From positions 961,220 to 1,025,219 of the forward strand of contig RPFO01000188.1 of assembly GCA_009746045.1 (NCBI GenBank): a stretch of DNA of 64,000 bases. The letters are read 5' to 3'. This DNA is from Mesostigma viride (Eukaryota > Streptophyta > Mesostigmatophyceae > Mesostigmatales > Mesostigmataceae). Position 1 is the first letter of the stretch. Each line of letters opens with the position of its first letter. A program made the position numbers and the translations under genes. Positions 12,401-20,834 of the stretch are shown here, piece by piece. Under the pieces are notes generated by a model. The model had not been told where the DNA came from. It did no database searches and saw only the letters and a program-made list of their open reading frames with translations.

Positions 12401-14567
12401 CCTTTTATTCCTTCCCCTAAGAACTGTGGAGGTACAGAAGCTGTTTTTTTGTGAAGAGGAACGAGGAGCATGATGCCAGGCAAGCAGGTACTCTAATTAA
12501 TGAGCATGAACTATTTGTTTTTTCTTTCCTTGCTTTGTTGCATTTGAAGGCGATTCCACTCTGTGTTGTGTAGCATTGTGAATAGGCTATGGCAGTTGGT
12601 AGTTTAGTTAGGAGCAGGACCTAATCAGCGCTAGGAAGCAGTCTGCGTCGGCTGAATCACGCGTATTGGGGGGAACTATACAAGGGCCTCTGTCATTGGA
12701 ACGGCTACCCGGATCCAACAGAAGGGCAAAGGAGAATCTTTTCACTCGCCGGTGGGTGTCATGCCACAGAATCCGGATCTGTGTCGGCATCATCCCAAAT
12801 CTGCGTTGCACTAGCATCAAGACACTCGTTCAGTCCTCTTTATAAAGCCCAGGTTATCGCGACAAGGCTTGTGTTCATCCCGCCTTTTTGTTTACGTGGT
12901 CGTGCGCTTATTAAGACGTGGTCGTGCGCTTATTAAGACGTGGTCGTGCGCTTATTAAGACGTGGTCGTGCACTTATTAAGACGTGGTCGTGCGCTTATT
13001 AAGAAGTGGTCGTGCGCTTATTAAGACGTGGTCGTGCGCTTATTAAGACGTGGTCGTGCGCTTATTAAGACGTGGTCGTGCGCTTATTAAGACGTGGTCG
13101 TGCGCTTATTAAGACGTTGCAGTAGTGCCACATCACAGCTCTGGCTCAGCGTTGTGCTTCTATCACTCGAAGAAACTGCGTACACTGCAGCAGCATCTTC
13201 CTTCTTACTTAGGGCTCGGGCACTCCCAACAACAATATACGAACTGCTTTGTAGTAAACAAATAACAACCAACAGCGTGGAGTAGCCTTGAGTTTTGCCT
13301 GGCTCCAACGTGAGGCTAATGGCACGACTTGCGCTTGCCTGTCTCGCGCAGACATCTGCGTTCGGCTCAAATCCTTCTTCAAGGAAAAGAAGGCGGAGGA
13401 AGGTGTCGTCTGGGGCGACGACGGCTCCTGCGCGATCGCCATGGCGAGCGCGGAGCGGCTGATGCAGGAGTTTGCCACGCGGGGGCTGGTGACGCGCGCG
13501 GCTTGTGAGGCGGTGCTTGCCAGCATGCCCGAGAAGCCGCCAGCAGTGCCGGTCACGATGGAGCGGCAGGTACATGTGGCGCGGCATGCATATGGGATGT
13601 AGGGTCAGAGGGTTCCTGTATTGGTACTCGCGTGACACAGTCTACGTGATCATTAATTAAGGGACAACGTTTGATGGGGTCAGAGGGCTCCTGTATTGGT
13701 ACCCACGTGACGCAGTCTTCGTGCTTTGATGAGTTATGCATGTGAGGTAGACGTGGCGTGGCATGTATGTGGCATAGACGGGGGGCGCCATGCATATGCT
13801 CCTCCAGGGTGGGTGGCTGTCCCAAGGCAAACTTATGTGCACAGGTGACAGTATTCTGAATCAGTTTCTTTGTTCCTATTTGCAGTATTGGGCGAAATGG
13901 AAGCATATGTTATGCAGTCACTAGTAGGAGAGCGGCTGCTAGCTAGTGCCTACTGGCTCATTCCACCTTGCAGTTTTTGCTTCCTGTCAGCTGTTACGTA
14001 CGTGACATCGATGCCCCTCGTGCATTGGAAACAAGCTTCTTTTGGGTTAACAAGCTGCTCACTGGCTAAGCATATATCCCTGCAGACACCAGCAAATTCT
14101 ACTTCAAAACTGCTGCCCTTGAAAGATTGTAACAATGGGCATACAATTTTGCATTCTCATGCCCGTGCTCACCCTGTCCTGTGGTCTATCAGGTTTCCCA
14201 CATATCCAGGGCAGCCAGCTTTGCTGAGCCGCCGCCGCTGCCGCCCCCCGCAACGATTTCCTTGGATGAGCTCATGCACGCGGTTGTTCACCCACGCATA
14301 ATGGCTAGTGAGGGGAACCCAGGCTTGCTAGTGCGGCCCACCAGCCGACGGCGCCGGAAGAGCAGTGCCACCAACCCAAATCGACCGGGCACAGGGGGAG
14401 CTCGCGTCCCCAGCGGGCGGAAGAGCCCATCGCAGGCCCGGCCAGGTACTTCTTCTCGCAAGAGTCCCGTGGGGCAGCCTTCGCAGGGCCGGCCAGGCAG
14501 TTCCGCACGGAAGAGTCCGGTGGGGCAGCCTTCATCTGCGGGGCAAGCTGCTAAGCCTTCTGGGTGA
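299..14567 (+). CDS. Coiled-coil protein gene, 3' part, 12 exons
   Basis: I do not recognise this gene. Exons can be chained at 299-430, 2521-2649, 4369-4465, 5190-5248, 6238-6279, 6787-6915, 8059-8124, 9010-9162, 10067-10216, 12174-12321, 13352-13569 and 14193-14567. Every junction is AG/GT and phases agree throughout (mostly phase 0; phase 1 after exons 3 and 10). They encode about 565 residues ending at a TGA. Order: a hydrophobic-rich helical stretch, charged coiled-coil segments (about residues 45-190), a short Cys-rich exon (CEECLCGMCGD), alpha-helical segments, and a Ser/Pro/Arg-rich C-terminal tail with RKSP repeats. The 5' end lies outside the window or is unrecognised. The coiled coil and the ciliary gene nearby make a ciliary or centriolar role conceivable, but that is only inference. 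Introns are unusually rich in minisatellites, many copied from the exon edges. Confidence 0.7.
430..1310 (+). repeat. Decayed copies of the exon 1 donor junction
   Basis: The exon end plus donor at 421-470 recurs downstream: at 484-500 almost perfectly and at 646-698 including intron sequence (the shared gtgagcaaata and taggggcgagg blocks), then as ever weaker GGCAtnGGCAAG-like pieces to about 1300. Reads as an old, repeatedly duplicated exon-intron junction. Confidence 0.6.
1383..1826 (+). repeat. 35-bp minisatellite, about 12 copies
   Basis: Tandem units of 34-35 bp containing GTGGACCGCCATCGTTGGACC followed by ATCGTAGTGGGGGG. Copies differ mainly in G-run length and single bases (catcgttgg versus catcattgg). 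Lies in the intron between 430 and 2521. Confidence 0.9.
2057..2450 (+). repeat. Decayed copies of the exon 2 acceptor junction
   Basis: Upstream of the true exon start (AG/GAGCTGTGCAACGAGCTGCA at 2521), degenerate versions occur at about 2063, 2173, 2275 and 2417, spaced roughly 100-140 bp. Several keep CTGTGCAACnAGCTGCAC-like blocks and a preceding AG. They look like tandem duplications of the exon start with its acceptor. Confidence 0.55.
2521..2649 (+). CDS. Exon 2 of coiled-coil gene
   Basis: Acceptor tgccccag at 2513-2520, donor GAGGCG/gtgtgt at 2649/2650; 43 codons. Encodes a heptad-like charged helix (EELISEREFTLHRFKEKEDR) typical of coiled coils. Confidence 0.7.
2669..3170 (+). repeat. 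22-bp minisatellite, about 22 copies
   Basis: Units read GGGGCTATTGCGGCACATTATA with small variants (ggcgct, cacctt). The CTGCGGCGAATAGCGGCGCTGG block of the preceding exon resembles the gcggc/ggcgct core, so the array may have grown from the exon 2 end, but this link is weaker than for other arrays. Confidence 0.9.
3279..3345 (+). repeat. Duplicate of the exon 2 3' end
   Basis: This stretch aligns with 2608-2665: the exon block ACCGGCTGCTGCGGCG, a diverged GCACTCGAGAAAGTTGAGGCC, the donor position, and a following tctaacgatag versus ctataaccatag. It lies about 670 bp downstream of the original, beyond the 22-bp array. Translation still reads NRLLRRMAALEKVEA. It could be a decoy or alternative exon. 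Confidence 0.7.
3347..3515 (+). repeat. 21-bp minisatellite, about 8 copies
   Basis: Units of CATAGTCATTGCTGCGGCAAC in tandem with few changes. Being a multiple of three it reads through as SHCCGNH-type peptide, but no coding role is supported; it sits in an intron. Confidence 0.85.
3516..4368 (+). other. Intron remainder with no supported gene
   Basis: Holds further weak echoes of the exon 2 end (gaccgaggcggtgcgtgcc at about 3539; ccaaggcgcggcgtgcc at about 3650). An open stretch at 3820-4026 lacks recognisable similarity. AT-rich gttatagtagtac repeats lie at 4120-4180. Confidence 0.4.
4369..4465 (+). CDS. Exon 3 of coiled-coil gene
   Basis: Acceptor acgacag at 4362-4368; donor GAAG/gtgggt at 4465/4466, leaving phase 1, which matches the next exon. 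Encodes coiled-coil sequence NLESLLKKNMQERRAASEEA and onward to IAYLE. Confidence 0.65.
4453..4585 (+). repeat. Tandem copies of the exon 3 donor junction
   Basis: The exon end GCGTACTTGGAAGgtgggtt is followed by three near copies of about 45 bp in the intron (gcctacttggag, gcctatctggag, gcctacttggagg), each flanked by gacggtgggttgg or aaggtgggtcgg. Donor-like GTGGGT recurs in each. Confidence 0.75.
5190..5248 (+). CDS. Exon 4 of coiled-coil gene
   Basis: Acceptor gtcatgcag at 5181-5189; donor CACCTG/gtgggt at 5248/5249. The two leading bases complete the phase-1 codon of exon 3 to give DEIARLAQENATLKMEMAHL, a clean heptad pattern. Confidence 0.65.
5868..6176 (+). repeat. 44-bp AT-rich minisatellite, 7 copies
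   Basis: Seven nearly perfect 44-bp units beginning ACATACTTTATTCTAGCATA and ending TAATTACTTA. It lies just upstream of the exon 5 acceptor, in the 5249-6237 intron. Its high identity suggests recent expansion. Confidence 0.95.
6238..6279 (+). CDS. Exon 5 of coiled-coil gene
   Basis: Small 14-codon exon between acceptor ccctgcag (6230-6237) and donor ACG/gtgagc (6279/6280), phase 0, reading MDTEAGAVYESINT. It is short, so its inclusion rests on good splice sites and phase. Confidence 0.5.
6787..6915 (+). CDS. Exon 6 of coiled-coil gene
   Basis: Acceptor cgccacag ending 6786, donor GTGCAG/gtgagc at 6915/6916; 43 codons, phase 0. Encodes the charged helix NDMEKEHQERGQLLTQYQRV. A weaker copy of the donor junction (gctgtgcaggtgagcg) sits at about 7070-7085 in the next intron. 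Confidence 0.7.
7190..7305 (+). repeat. 32-bp minisatellite, about 3.5 copies
   Basis: Units alternate GGTGGCGATAGGGCAA and GGTGGCTACAGGACAA, giving a 32-bp composite period inside the intron after exon 6. Confidence 0.85.
7405..7560 (+). repeat. About 50-bp minisatellite, 3 copies
   Basis: Three units carry GGAGGTGGAGTAGTAGTGTG then TGAATAATGTGACATCGGTGG and cttgt, spaced 49-50 bp. Intronic. Confidence 0.85.
8059..8124 (+). CDS. Exon 7 of coiled-coil gene (Cys-rich)
   Basis: Acceptor cccgtcag ending 8058 after a C-run, donor TCCGCG/gtatgt at 8124/8125; 22 codons, phase 0, reading VCEECLCGMCGDPRPQ and onward. Four close cysteines could bind a metal, but no known zinc-binding fold is claimed. 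Confidence 0.55.
8255..8302 (+). repeat. Duplicate of the exon 7 donor junction
   Basis: GCAGGCGGGcAAGttTtCCGtGgta and the following catgcccagtaacca match the exon 7 end (GCAGGCGGGAAGGATCTCCG) and its intron start (gtatgtgcccaataacca) at 8104-8142. One decayed copy of exon end plus donor, about 150 bp downstream. Confidence 0.7.
8926..8951 (+). repeat. Duplicate of the exon 8 acceptor junction
   Basis: GCAGGAGCGCGTCTCCAA here is identical to the acceptor plus exon start at 9006-9023, about 80 bp upstream of the real exon. The copy then runs into stop-containing sequence. Confidence 0.75.
9010..9162 (+). CDS. Exon 8 of coiled-coil gene
   Basis: Acceptor cctgcgcag ending 9009, donor CAGGAG/gtgggt at 9162/9163; 51 codons, phase 0. 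Lys/Glu-rich start (ERVSKAKRAELKEALSAKEG) then a hydrophobic helix with FWELCMPKVMRAFIDDHLQE. Confidence 0.7.
10067..10216 (+). CDS. Exon 9 of coiled-coil gene
   Basis: Acceptor gctcgcag ending 10066, donor TGCAAG/gtgggg at 10216/10217; 50 codons, phase 0, ending EYVINYFCK. An echo of its acceptor (gcaggacatg) sits at about 9972. The last bases of this exon seed the large array that follows. Confidence 0.7.
10188..12095 (+). repeat. 38-bp junction-derived array, about 50 copies
   Basis: Each unit comprises GTGGGGGTGCAG plus AGTACGTGGCCGACTACTTT and TGCAAG. The last 26 bases of exon 9 plus its donor form the founding unit. Units thus carry an acceptor-like GTGCAG, a 26-base exon copy and a donor position that is GT in some copies and CT in many others (AAGgtgggg versus AAGctgggg; also AATgtgggg). 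Because 38 is not a multiple of three, all three plus frames stay open for hundreds of codons. The 3' copies diverge (TTGACTACTTGTCCAATG). Confidence 0.95.
12174..12321 (+). CDS. Exon 10 of coiled-coil gene
   Basis: Acceptor cgccaccag ending 12173; the chosen donor GTCG/gtgagc at 12321/12322 leaves phase 1, which fits the next exon. Includes LLSMVSSLAGKFEGRPKMEV. Read-through continues open, so the donor is the less certain edge. Confidence 0.6.
12895..13117 (+). repeat. 22-bp minisatellite, 10 copies
   Basis: Tandem GTGGTCGTGCGCTTATTAAGAC with two single-base variants, in the intron between 12322 and 13351. Confidence 0.95.
13352..13569 (+). CDS. Exon 11 of coiled-coil gene
   Basis: Acceptor tctcgcgcag ending 13351, donor CGGCAG/gtacat at 13569/13570. 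The first two bases complete the phase-1 codon of exon 10. Encodes ICVRLKSFFKEKKAEEG, then a helical segment including AERLMQEFATRGLVTRAACE. Confidence 0.7.
13570..13800 (+). repeat. Junction echo and local direct repeats
   Basis: Intron start gtacatgtggcgcggcatgc is echoed at about 13748-13770 (gtagacgtggcgtggcatg) and 13790. A block starting GGTCAGAGGGTTCCTGTATT with TACTCGCGTGACACAGTCT at 13602-13643 is repeated at 13679-13720. Confidence 0.6.
14193..14567 (+). CDS. Last exon of coiled-coil gene
   Basis: Acceptor gtctatcag ending 14192, phase 0, stop TGA at 14565-14567. After a short ordered segment (ISLDELMHAVVHPRIM) the tail is Ser/Pro/Arg-rich with RKSPVGQPS and RPGTSSRKSP repeats, a likely disordered basic tail with possible proline-directed phosphosites. 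Confidence 0.7.
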   Translation, partial: VSHISRAASFAEPPPLPPPATISLDELMHAVVHPRIMASEGNPGLLVRPTSRRRRKSSATNPNRPGTGGARVPSGRKSPSQARPGTSSRKSPVGQPSQGRPGSSARKSPVGQPSSAGQAAKPSG

Positions 14568-14648
14568 TTGCGTAGTCTACAGGCCCCTGAGGAAATGGCG
14601 GTTGGTTCTTCATGGCACTTTTTCTAGTATGAAAAGGGGCGGCTGGAA

Positions 14649-14653
14649 TGTAA
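14649..14653 (+). terminator. TGTAA poly(A) signal
   Basis: TGTAA, the usual poly(A) signal of chlorophycean green algae, lies 82 bases after the coiled-coil gene's stop codon. Confidence 0.6.
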
Positions 14654-14889
14654 AGTATGTGCGAAGCTTGCAAATCCCGCAAAGCCACCGTGTCATTGTG
14701 AATACCTCATATTCTCCACAGGTATCCATGTCGTAATGAAAAACTTTGCAATAAAAGTACTACTATATCATGAATTCATTTACACATAACTGCGTCACGT
14801 GAGCGCAAGTCCTCAGGAAATGAATATGGGTTGGGGTGGATGGATGTAGCTATGTCTAGCTAGTTCCTAGTTGCAGGGTTGCGGGCACC

Positions 14890-16215
14890 ACGGCCCGAAT
14901 CGCTATACATGCATGCCAAACTTAGTCACACGCGGAGGCTCCACTGACTGGGTGGCGGTGGCCTTCATTACTGTCCGCCACCTATCTTTACGCGTCATCT
15001 GCCTCCATATAACAGACAAACCAGGGGCCTCCCCGGGCATGAGCCCTCCCCGTCGAGGGTAGCACATCGCCATGCCTAGCCTATCACGGAAAGTCCACGG
15101 ATGGCGGCCCAGGCGGCGCGCGCGCAGCCTGGGGCATGCCACGTGAGGACAAAACGCCCGGGCTGTGCGGGCTTGGTGCCAGCTAGTCGGTCTGATGTAT
15201 CTACCTGATCTGTGCGGGCCAGGTGCCCGGCTAGGCCCAGGCGCCTGTGCCTTGAGAATGTGGGAAACATATGGTAAATCAGCGTACAAATCCCAGTTAC
15301 TAATGTGCAAACGAAAGGGGATAAATTAAGTGCCTTGCACAGCATCTTGGTGACGATGCCGTCGAGCCGTTCCTCCAGCTCCTGCGTCAGCGCGTCCACG
15401 TCTTGATCGGCCCCATAGGTCAGCGGGATCGTCAGAATGACGACCTTGAACAGGTCGCGCTTGACGTACATACAAGCCAGGGCAGGGTGGGGTTGCTCCA
15501 CCGGCGACGGTGCTCGTGGAGTTGCCCCTACGCCACGCGGATCCGGGTTGTCATGTCGTCCTCGCAGTGGGGAAGCAAACTGCCTAGCTAGCAGCTTGAA
15601 GCGGCCTGCATGAAGCAGGGAAGTTTTATTACCGTGGTGTACGTTGTCTAAGAGGTGGAGCTCAGGCGGGGGGCCGGCCGGGCCATGCCAAGGGCCATGG
15701 CCTCTGTTTTGGGGCAGATTTCTGGACCAACAGCACGTACGCGGGCCTCGAGCGCCAGGCAGTCCAGCCAAAGTTGGGCAGAATCCGCGGCTTCTCAATG
15801 AGCGTGATCGAGGTCGTCGGAATAAATGAGGTCAGTGAGTAAATTCTGCTGGTTTGTCGGCCCCCCCTCTCCAGGCTCATTCTTACTTAATCGCTAGCTA
15901 GGCCAGGTTTGCGGCCACGGTGACAGGATGCAACCTTGCCAGACGCGGCGGTCTGCAGTGGACGCGGCGGTCTGCAGTGGACATGGCGGGGTAATGCCGT
16001 GTTGATTGCGCACCGAGCTAGGTGGTCAACCCTCCATACAGCATGCGGATGACAGCAATCAGGGGGTACGTGGGTACGCGAGAGCCAGCGAGGCCAGCCC
16101 ATAGAGCTGCCCAGCGGACAGAATCAAAAGCCTTGATGAAGTCGATGAAGATCAGGATGGCAGGAAAGTATATCATTTCGTAGGCGAGCAGAACATTATT
16201 CACTTCAATGACTTC

Positions 16216-16240
<25 letters not shown>
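14890..16240 (-). mobile_element. Decayed non-LTR retrotransposon ORF2 (LINE)
   Basis: Read on the minus strand, frameshifted pieces appear in the order expected for a LINE reverse transcriptase: FIDFIKAFDSVRW with an RT catalytic-motif look (about 16160-16085); EICPKTEAMALGMARP (about 15720-15670); DDMTTRIRVA (about 15565); a thumb/C-terminal piece LFKVVILTIPLTYGADQDVD; RRLGLAGHLARTDQ (about 15260-15220); and LSVIWRQMTRKDRW (about 15025-14980). Stops and frameshifts make it inactive. The last motif also occurs in other copies at 34.8 kb. Confidence 0.75.

Positions 16241-16249
<9 letters not shown>
16216..16249 (+). repeat. (AAT)n microsatellite
   Basis: About 11 ATA/AAT units lie at the 5' side of the LINE ORF2 fragment. 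Confidence 0.9.
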
Positions 16250-16250
<1 letters not shown>

Positions 16251-16554
16251 CTCATCACACAAAATTGAACACTAATTGAATCTAGAACACGGGGGCAAAC
16301 AGGAAATAGAAAACTAAATGCTGCCGAATAGCTAGTATATAACTACCGCGGGAAAGTACCGCGAAAAATTCAGCATATAGCGCTCCGTAGCGTAGCTCTA
16401 GCGCTCATTTCAAACTAGGATCTCAGGCATATAAATTCCGCGGCCTTAGGCGGCTCCTATCTAATCCAAAGGCATCAGGACTATATACTTTATCAAAGCG
16501 AAAACCGGCGCAGGCCAGAAATCTGGAAGAAATTATCAAGGAGACGATCGACCA

Positions 16555-16775
16555 CTGCGGAGGCCAGAATTCGGGATCCGAATCCGCACCATGGTGGTAG
16601 CTCGAGCCTGCCGTTAATATCTTGTCCGTGTTAACGAGTCGTTCAGGATGATGAACATGAATGGATATGGATATGTGCAGCCTTGTTCATTGAAATTATG
16701 GCTGGCTTACGTGAAGAGCGAGTAGATGACCTAGACGGTGTTGCCGAAAGCAGCTTGCTTGATTGAGGGTACCTG
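16555..16775. repeat. Dispersed repeat, copy 1
   Basis: Shares long blocks with 55740-55965: CACCATGGtgGTAGCTCGAGCC, TTATCTTGTCCG, GAGTCGTT, AGGATGATGAA, TATGGCTGGCTTACGTG and GATGACCTAGACGGTG, with indels between. A moderately old dispersed repeat, probably transposon-derived; no coding potential seen. Confidence 0.7.
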
Positions 16776-17779
16776 CGGTTGTAAATGACTCGGCGTGTGT
16801 GTTCTGGGTGTGGCCGGGCGAGTGGAGTTGGTAAGCGACAAATGTTTGCGCTGACATAAGCGCCGGAGGCGATGTAAAGTATGGTAATCCTTGCAGTGAT
16901 ATGGTTGTGGCGCTGGGTGATGCGACGACGCTTCAGCCATTCCTCTGAGGAGAAACGATAGGGGAGCTGCCTGGAAATAGCAGTGTACTTCCGGTAATCC
17001 ATGCCATTAGATTGCCGTATTCTGTGGAGGGTAATCTTGAGCGTGCCAGAAAGTAATAAGGTTTCTCATGTTGATTCCAATGCACTGAGAGCTAATACAT
17101 CAAACCTAGAACTGCAGAGCGGAGCATTATTATATTGAGGTCAGTCAATATTGACACTGCGTAACTTTGTTACGCAATACTAGCGGTGGCGATCCCTGCA
17201 TGTCTGTGATGTATCTCCCCGAGGCAGGATGTGGCTAACAACATTGTCAGCTGAAAGGACTTGGAACATGTTTATTCCCGGTGACTGCATGAGTCAGTGT
17301 GGGCGGGGGGCTGTCAAAATTATGGCATGATAATTGACACCACTTCCCTGTAACGAAAAGACTTCCCTTCTTCATGTTCCAGATGAGTCACTGTGCTCCT
17401 GCCTTTGTGTTTTTAATTTGGCTTTTGTGAAGCGATCGGGTAGGGTAGACAAAAGCAAAGGCTGATATTGCCGTGGGGGGGGCCTTACCATTGGTTAGAC
17501 TCTCACATGCCCACGTACAGAAAAACACGCGAGTAGCACACACAGAGGGCAGCCCAGCCAGCCTAGCTCCCTCAGTAAAAAAATAATAATAATAACCAGA
17601 ACAGCGAAATAAACAAGAACAAAAACAAACACAAACACGTAGTGCCAGGTGAGTGGAAGGTGAGCGGAATGATGGAGGAAGGTGAGAAGGGGTAATCGTA
17701 TTGAATGTGTAGGCATTAAGGCAGCTGAAGCGTCCCATCCCCGGGTACATTCGTGGCTTGCAAAAAAGCCACATGAATA
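16776..17779. other. Gene-poor stretch
   Basis: Open reading frames here are short and on mixed strands with no recognisable motif. I see no supported gene or repeat apart from an (AAT)-rich patch at 17578-17595. Confidence 0.4.
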
Positions 17780-17997
17780 TGAATGAAATGGGTGAATGAA
17801 TGAATGAATGAATGAATGAATGAATGAATGAATGAATGAATGAATGAATGAATGAATGAATGAATGAATGAATGAATGAATGAATGAATGAATGAATGAA
17901 TGAATGAATGAATGAATGAATGAATGAATGAATGAATGAATGAATGAATGAATGAATGAATGAATGAATGAATGAATGAATGAATGAATGAATGAAT
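17780..17997 (+). repeat. (GAAT)n array, about 54 copies
   Basis: A nearly perfect GAAT tetranucleotide array directly abutting the first copy of the tandem element that begins cggtgttctctg. Its phase matches the GAAT tail of the element at 19787. Confidence 0.95.
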
Positions 17998-19376
17998 CGG
18001 TGTTCTCTGAACGTAGTTTCTTTATAACAGATGAGAATGAACGCCGCTATGTGAGTGGTACTACGGGACGGTGGGCCTTGGGCTGGACCGGTTCCATGAG
18101 TTAGAATTAGTTGGCCAGTTTTGTATGGCCATTTCTAGTTCGTTAAGTTAAGTAGCAATTAAGTTACTGTTGCTGACGGCTCATGAGGCGAGCCCGGGCT
18201 ACGCCGCCCTAAAGTGCCAATTGCACGATGTTCTAGGTCTCTTTTTCTTGTAATCGGATGTATGGGGTATGGGTATGGCGGATTACAAGAAATTTAATGC
18301 TGCCCTAATCGCGTCAGCCTTTTGGCTGGCGGTGGCCGATTAGAGATGGCGCGTGACTGACATAGCTTGAACAGTCACGTGACTGTGAAAAAGAAATTAA
18401 TTACCCTCGTCGGTTTTCTCCCCGCAGCTGGGTTCTTGGCCGACGAGAGACTATAAAATACTTCGCGTTTGCCTGCGCGTGGCACCTGTACGGAACTCTG
18501 AAACCATGAGTAAGATTTCCGTGCCACGCTGCAGTGCCTACCGCTTTGCTGCGGAATGTCGCAGCAGGGTTGCAGTTCCTGACTACTGACTGCCGAAGGA
18601 AGGGTGGTCGGGTTACTTTCAGTGGGCATTGTGATGGACGACAAGTCTGTCGGCCCTCGCGTAAGTAGAAAAATATTTACCAGCATCCGCTCTTATGGGT
18701 GCGTGAGGTCTCGGGAATGTGGTGGGGACGAATTCCGGAATTATGCAATATTTCGATTCAGACCGAGACTTAAGGGGCCAGTTTAACAGACGGACCTGGG
18801 CCGGGCAGGACCAAATATTTTGGCCGGCCCAGTTGCGCTTGCGCTTTATCGGCCGCTGGGGTGTGTGATGAGAGCCTGCTCATCAACTAAAACCTGAAAT
18901 ATGGAAAGTTACTCCCCCAGGTGACAACGTTGACAGTAATCGAGATATGGTGGCATCGGGTGACGTCCTACAAGTTGTCGTCACGTTAGGGCGGCACTGG
19001 CCTTTGAGGGAGGTCCGTGATCGTTAAACGAGGCGTCTTCTTCCTTGTCTTTGCGTGCACATTCAACACCCTCTTTTACTGGCCGAGGGTGGAAGGCTGG
19101 GGGGGCCCTGCGAAGGGTTATCGTGCATGAGGCTCGCTACAGCCGCCGGCGATTGTAATGGTCGTGACCGTTGCGGCAGGGCAGCCTCGAGAGCCACTGA
19201 GCGAAAGTGGTTGGCGGAGCTTTGGAGATAAAGCACCAGGAAAGGGGGGTTGGGTAACGAGAACTACAATCAATCATGAAATGGGTGCAGCGTGGCAGGC
19301 TCACTCATGGGTTCTGTAATTGCCCACTTATTGTTTTAATCAAATGTTGGTGGATTGGTAATAGTGGGAATAGAAT
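17998..19376 (+). mobile_element. GAAT-tailed element, long copy
   Basis: A 1,379-bp unit: a 254-bp head (17998-18251), a 1,000-bp middle and a 125-bp end (19252-19376) finishing in agaat. Head and end recur in the next unit. No long open frame was found, so it looks non-autonomous. The simple-repeat tail and head-to-tail arrangement suggest a non-LTR retroelement. Confidence 0.6.
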
Positions 19377-19790
19377 CGGTGTTCTCTGAACGTAGTTTCT
19401 TTATAACAGATGAGAATGAACGCCGCTATGTGAGTGGTACTACGGGACGGTGGGCCTTGGGCTGGACCGGTTCCATGAGTTAGAATTAGTTGGCCAGTTT
19501 TGTATGGCCATTTCTAGTTCGTTAAGTTAAGTAGCAATTAAGTTACTGTTGCTGACGGCTCATGAGGCGAGCCCGGGCTACGCCGCCCTAAAGTGCCAAT
19601 TGCACGATGTTCTAGGTCTCTTTTTCTTGTCCCGCCCCCCCTCCCTCTTCTTGTGTTTGTTTCTAGGGTAACGAGAACTACAATCAATCATGAAATGGGT
19701 GCAGCGTGGCAGGCTCACTCATGGGTTCTGTAATTGCCCACTTATTGTTTTAATCAAATGTTGGTGGATTGGTAATAGTGGGAATAGAAT
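19377..19790 (+). mobile_element. GAAT-tailed element, short copy
   Basis: Directly follows the long copy. It has the same 254-bp head (19377-19630) and 125-bp end (19666-19790), identical by eye, but only a 35-bp C/T-rich filler (19631-19665) where the long copy has 1,000 bp. It ends in gaat, continuing into the array. Confidence 0.65.
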
Positions 19791-19918
19791 GAATGAATGA
19801 ATGAATGAATGAATGAATGAATGAATGAATGAATGAATGAATGAATGAATGAATGAATGAATGAATGAATGAATGAATGAAGGAATGAAGGAATGAATGA
19901 ATGAAGGAAGGAATGAGT
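19787..19918 (+). repeat. (GAAT)n array, second
   Basis: GAAT array with a few GAAG variants at its right end, forming the tail of the short copy of the element. Confidence 0.95.
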
Positions 19919-19959
19919 CAATTTAGCCCCCAAGGACCATGCATGCTGCCCACATCAGG

Positions 19960-20440
19960 GACGGGAGGTACATAACCATGCGACATGCGTCCGTACCTGG
20001 GTCGATCTGGCACACGCTTTTATAGTCACCGCCATATGCAGTCCCTGGGTCCCATTTGCCATCGACGGATTTTCGGAAGTAAACGTTGTCGGCTTCGTCA
20101 CTGTTTCCGCCGAAGAAGTTGGTGTCTGTTGCCACGGTGCCGTCGTGCCACTTCCATACGCCCTCGGTTTCCGCGTCCGTGAGACTGATGTGGCAATAAA
20201 ATCCCACACAAATGGCCTTCACGGCATTGTTTACGTCGCTGCTGGTGATCTTTGCCAGGTGGCCAATGTTGCCCAGGGGGAACCGGAGGGATACCCGCGG
20301 CACATGTAGTAACCCGGGTGGGAAAGTCGCCTGCACCAGATCGGTATAACCTGTAGACTGACACCCGGCTTTGTCATTAGAGCCAGTCCATTCCCTCGGG
20401 CAGCCATTGATACAAGCACTGCACGGACACCCGCAGTATC
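19960..20440 (-). CDS. C-type-lectin-like domain, partial
   Basis: Minus-strand frame reads, from 20440 down, a Cys-rich stretch (CGCPCSACINGC, then GSNDKAGC), then a C-type lectin-like fold: GHLAKITSSDVNNAVKAIC, then the hallmark ISLTDAETEGVWKWHDGT, NVYFRKSVDGKWDPG and a closing YKSVCQI. The WND-type calcium-site sequence is not preserved (GKWDPG). One expected disulphide cysteine appears lost (EADNVYF where C is usual). No start methionine or signal peptide is visible in this frame, so it is an internal or terminal exon or a decaying gene. It would be extracellular by family rule. Confidence 0.6.
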
Positions 20441-20834
20441 GGAAGAAAACACATGCGCATGCACATGTTCGCAGCAGGGCACACGGTTGCTTGAATCAAC
20501 CCAAGGGAGGCTGCAGCGGCACTTTCCGGGCGACAACTGGTGCCGTTACCTATACTGGCACATGCACCTATGCCACCTTGGGGGAATGGAACAGGTCCCT
20601 ACTGGCACATGCACCGATGCCACCACGCGATCTGCAGCATAATAACAATTAATTGCCACAATTTAACGAACTGCCGCACAGCACAAACGCACCGGTGCAG
20701 ATGTTGCCGATGCATGCATGCCTCGTTGGAAGCACAGTCAGTCAACAGCTGAGTGCACGCTTCTGCTTGGTCGATCGGTTTATGCGACAAGGGCCGTCAG
20801 GTCACAAACACATACACACAGGCAGGCAGCACGA

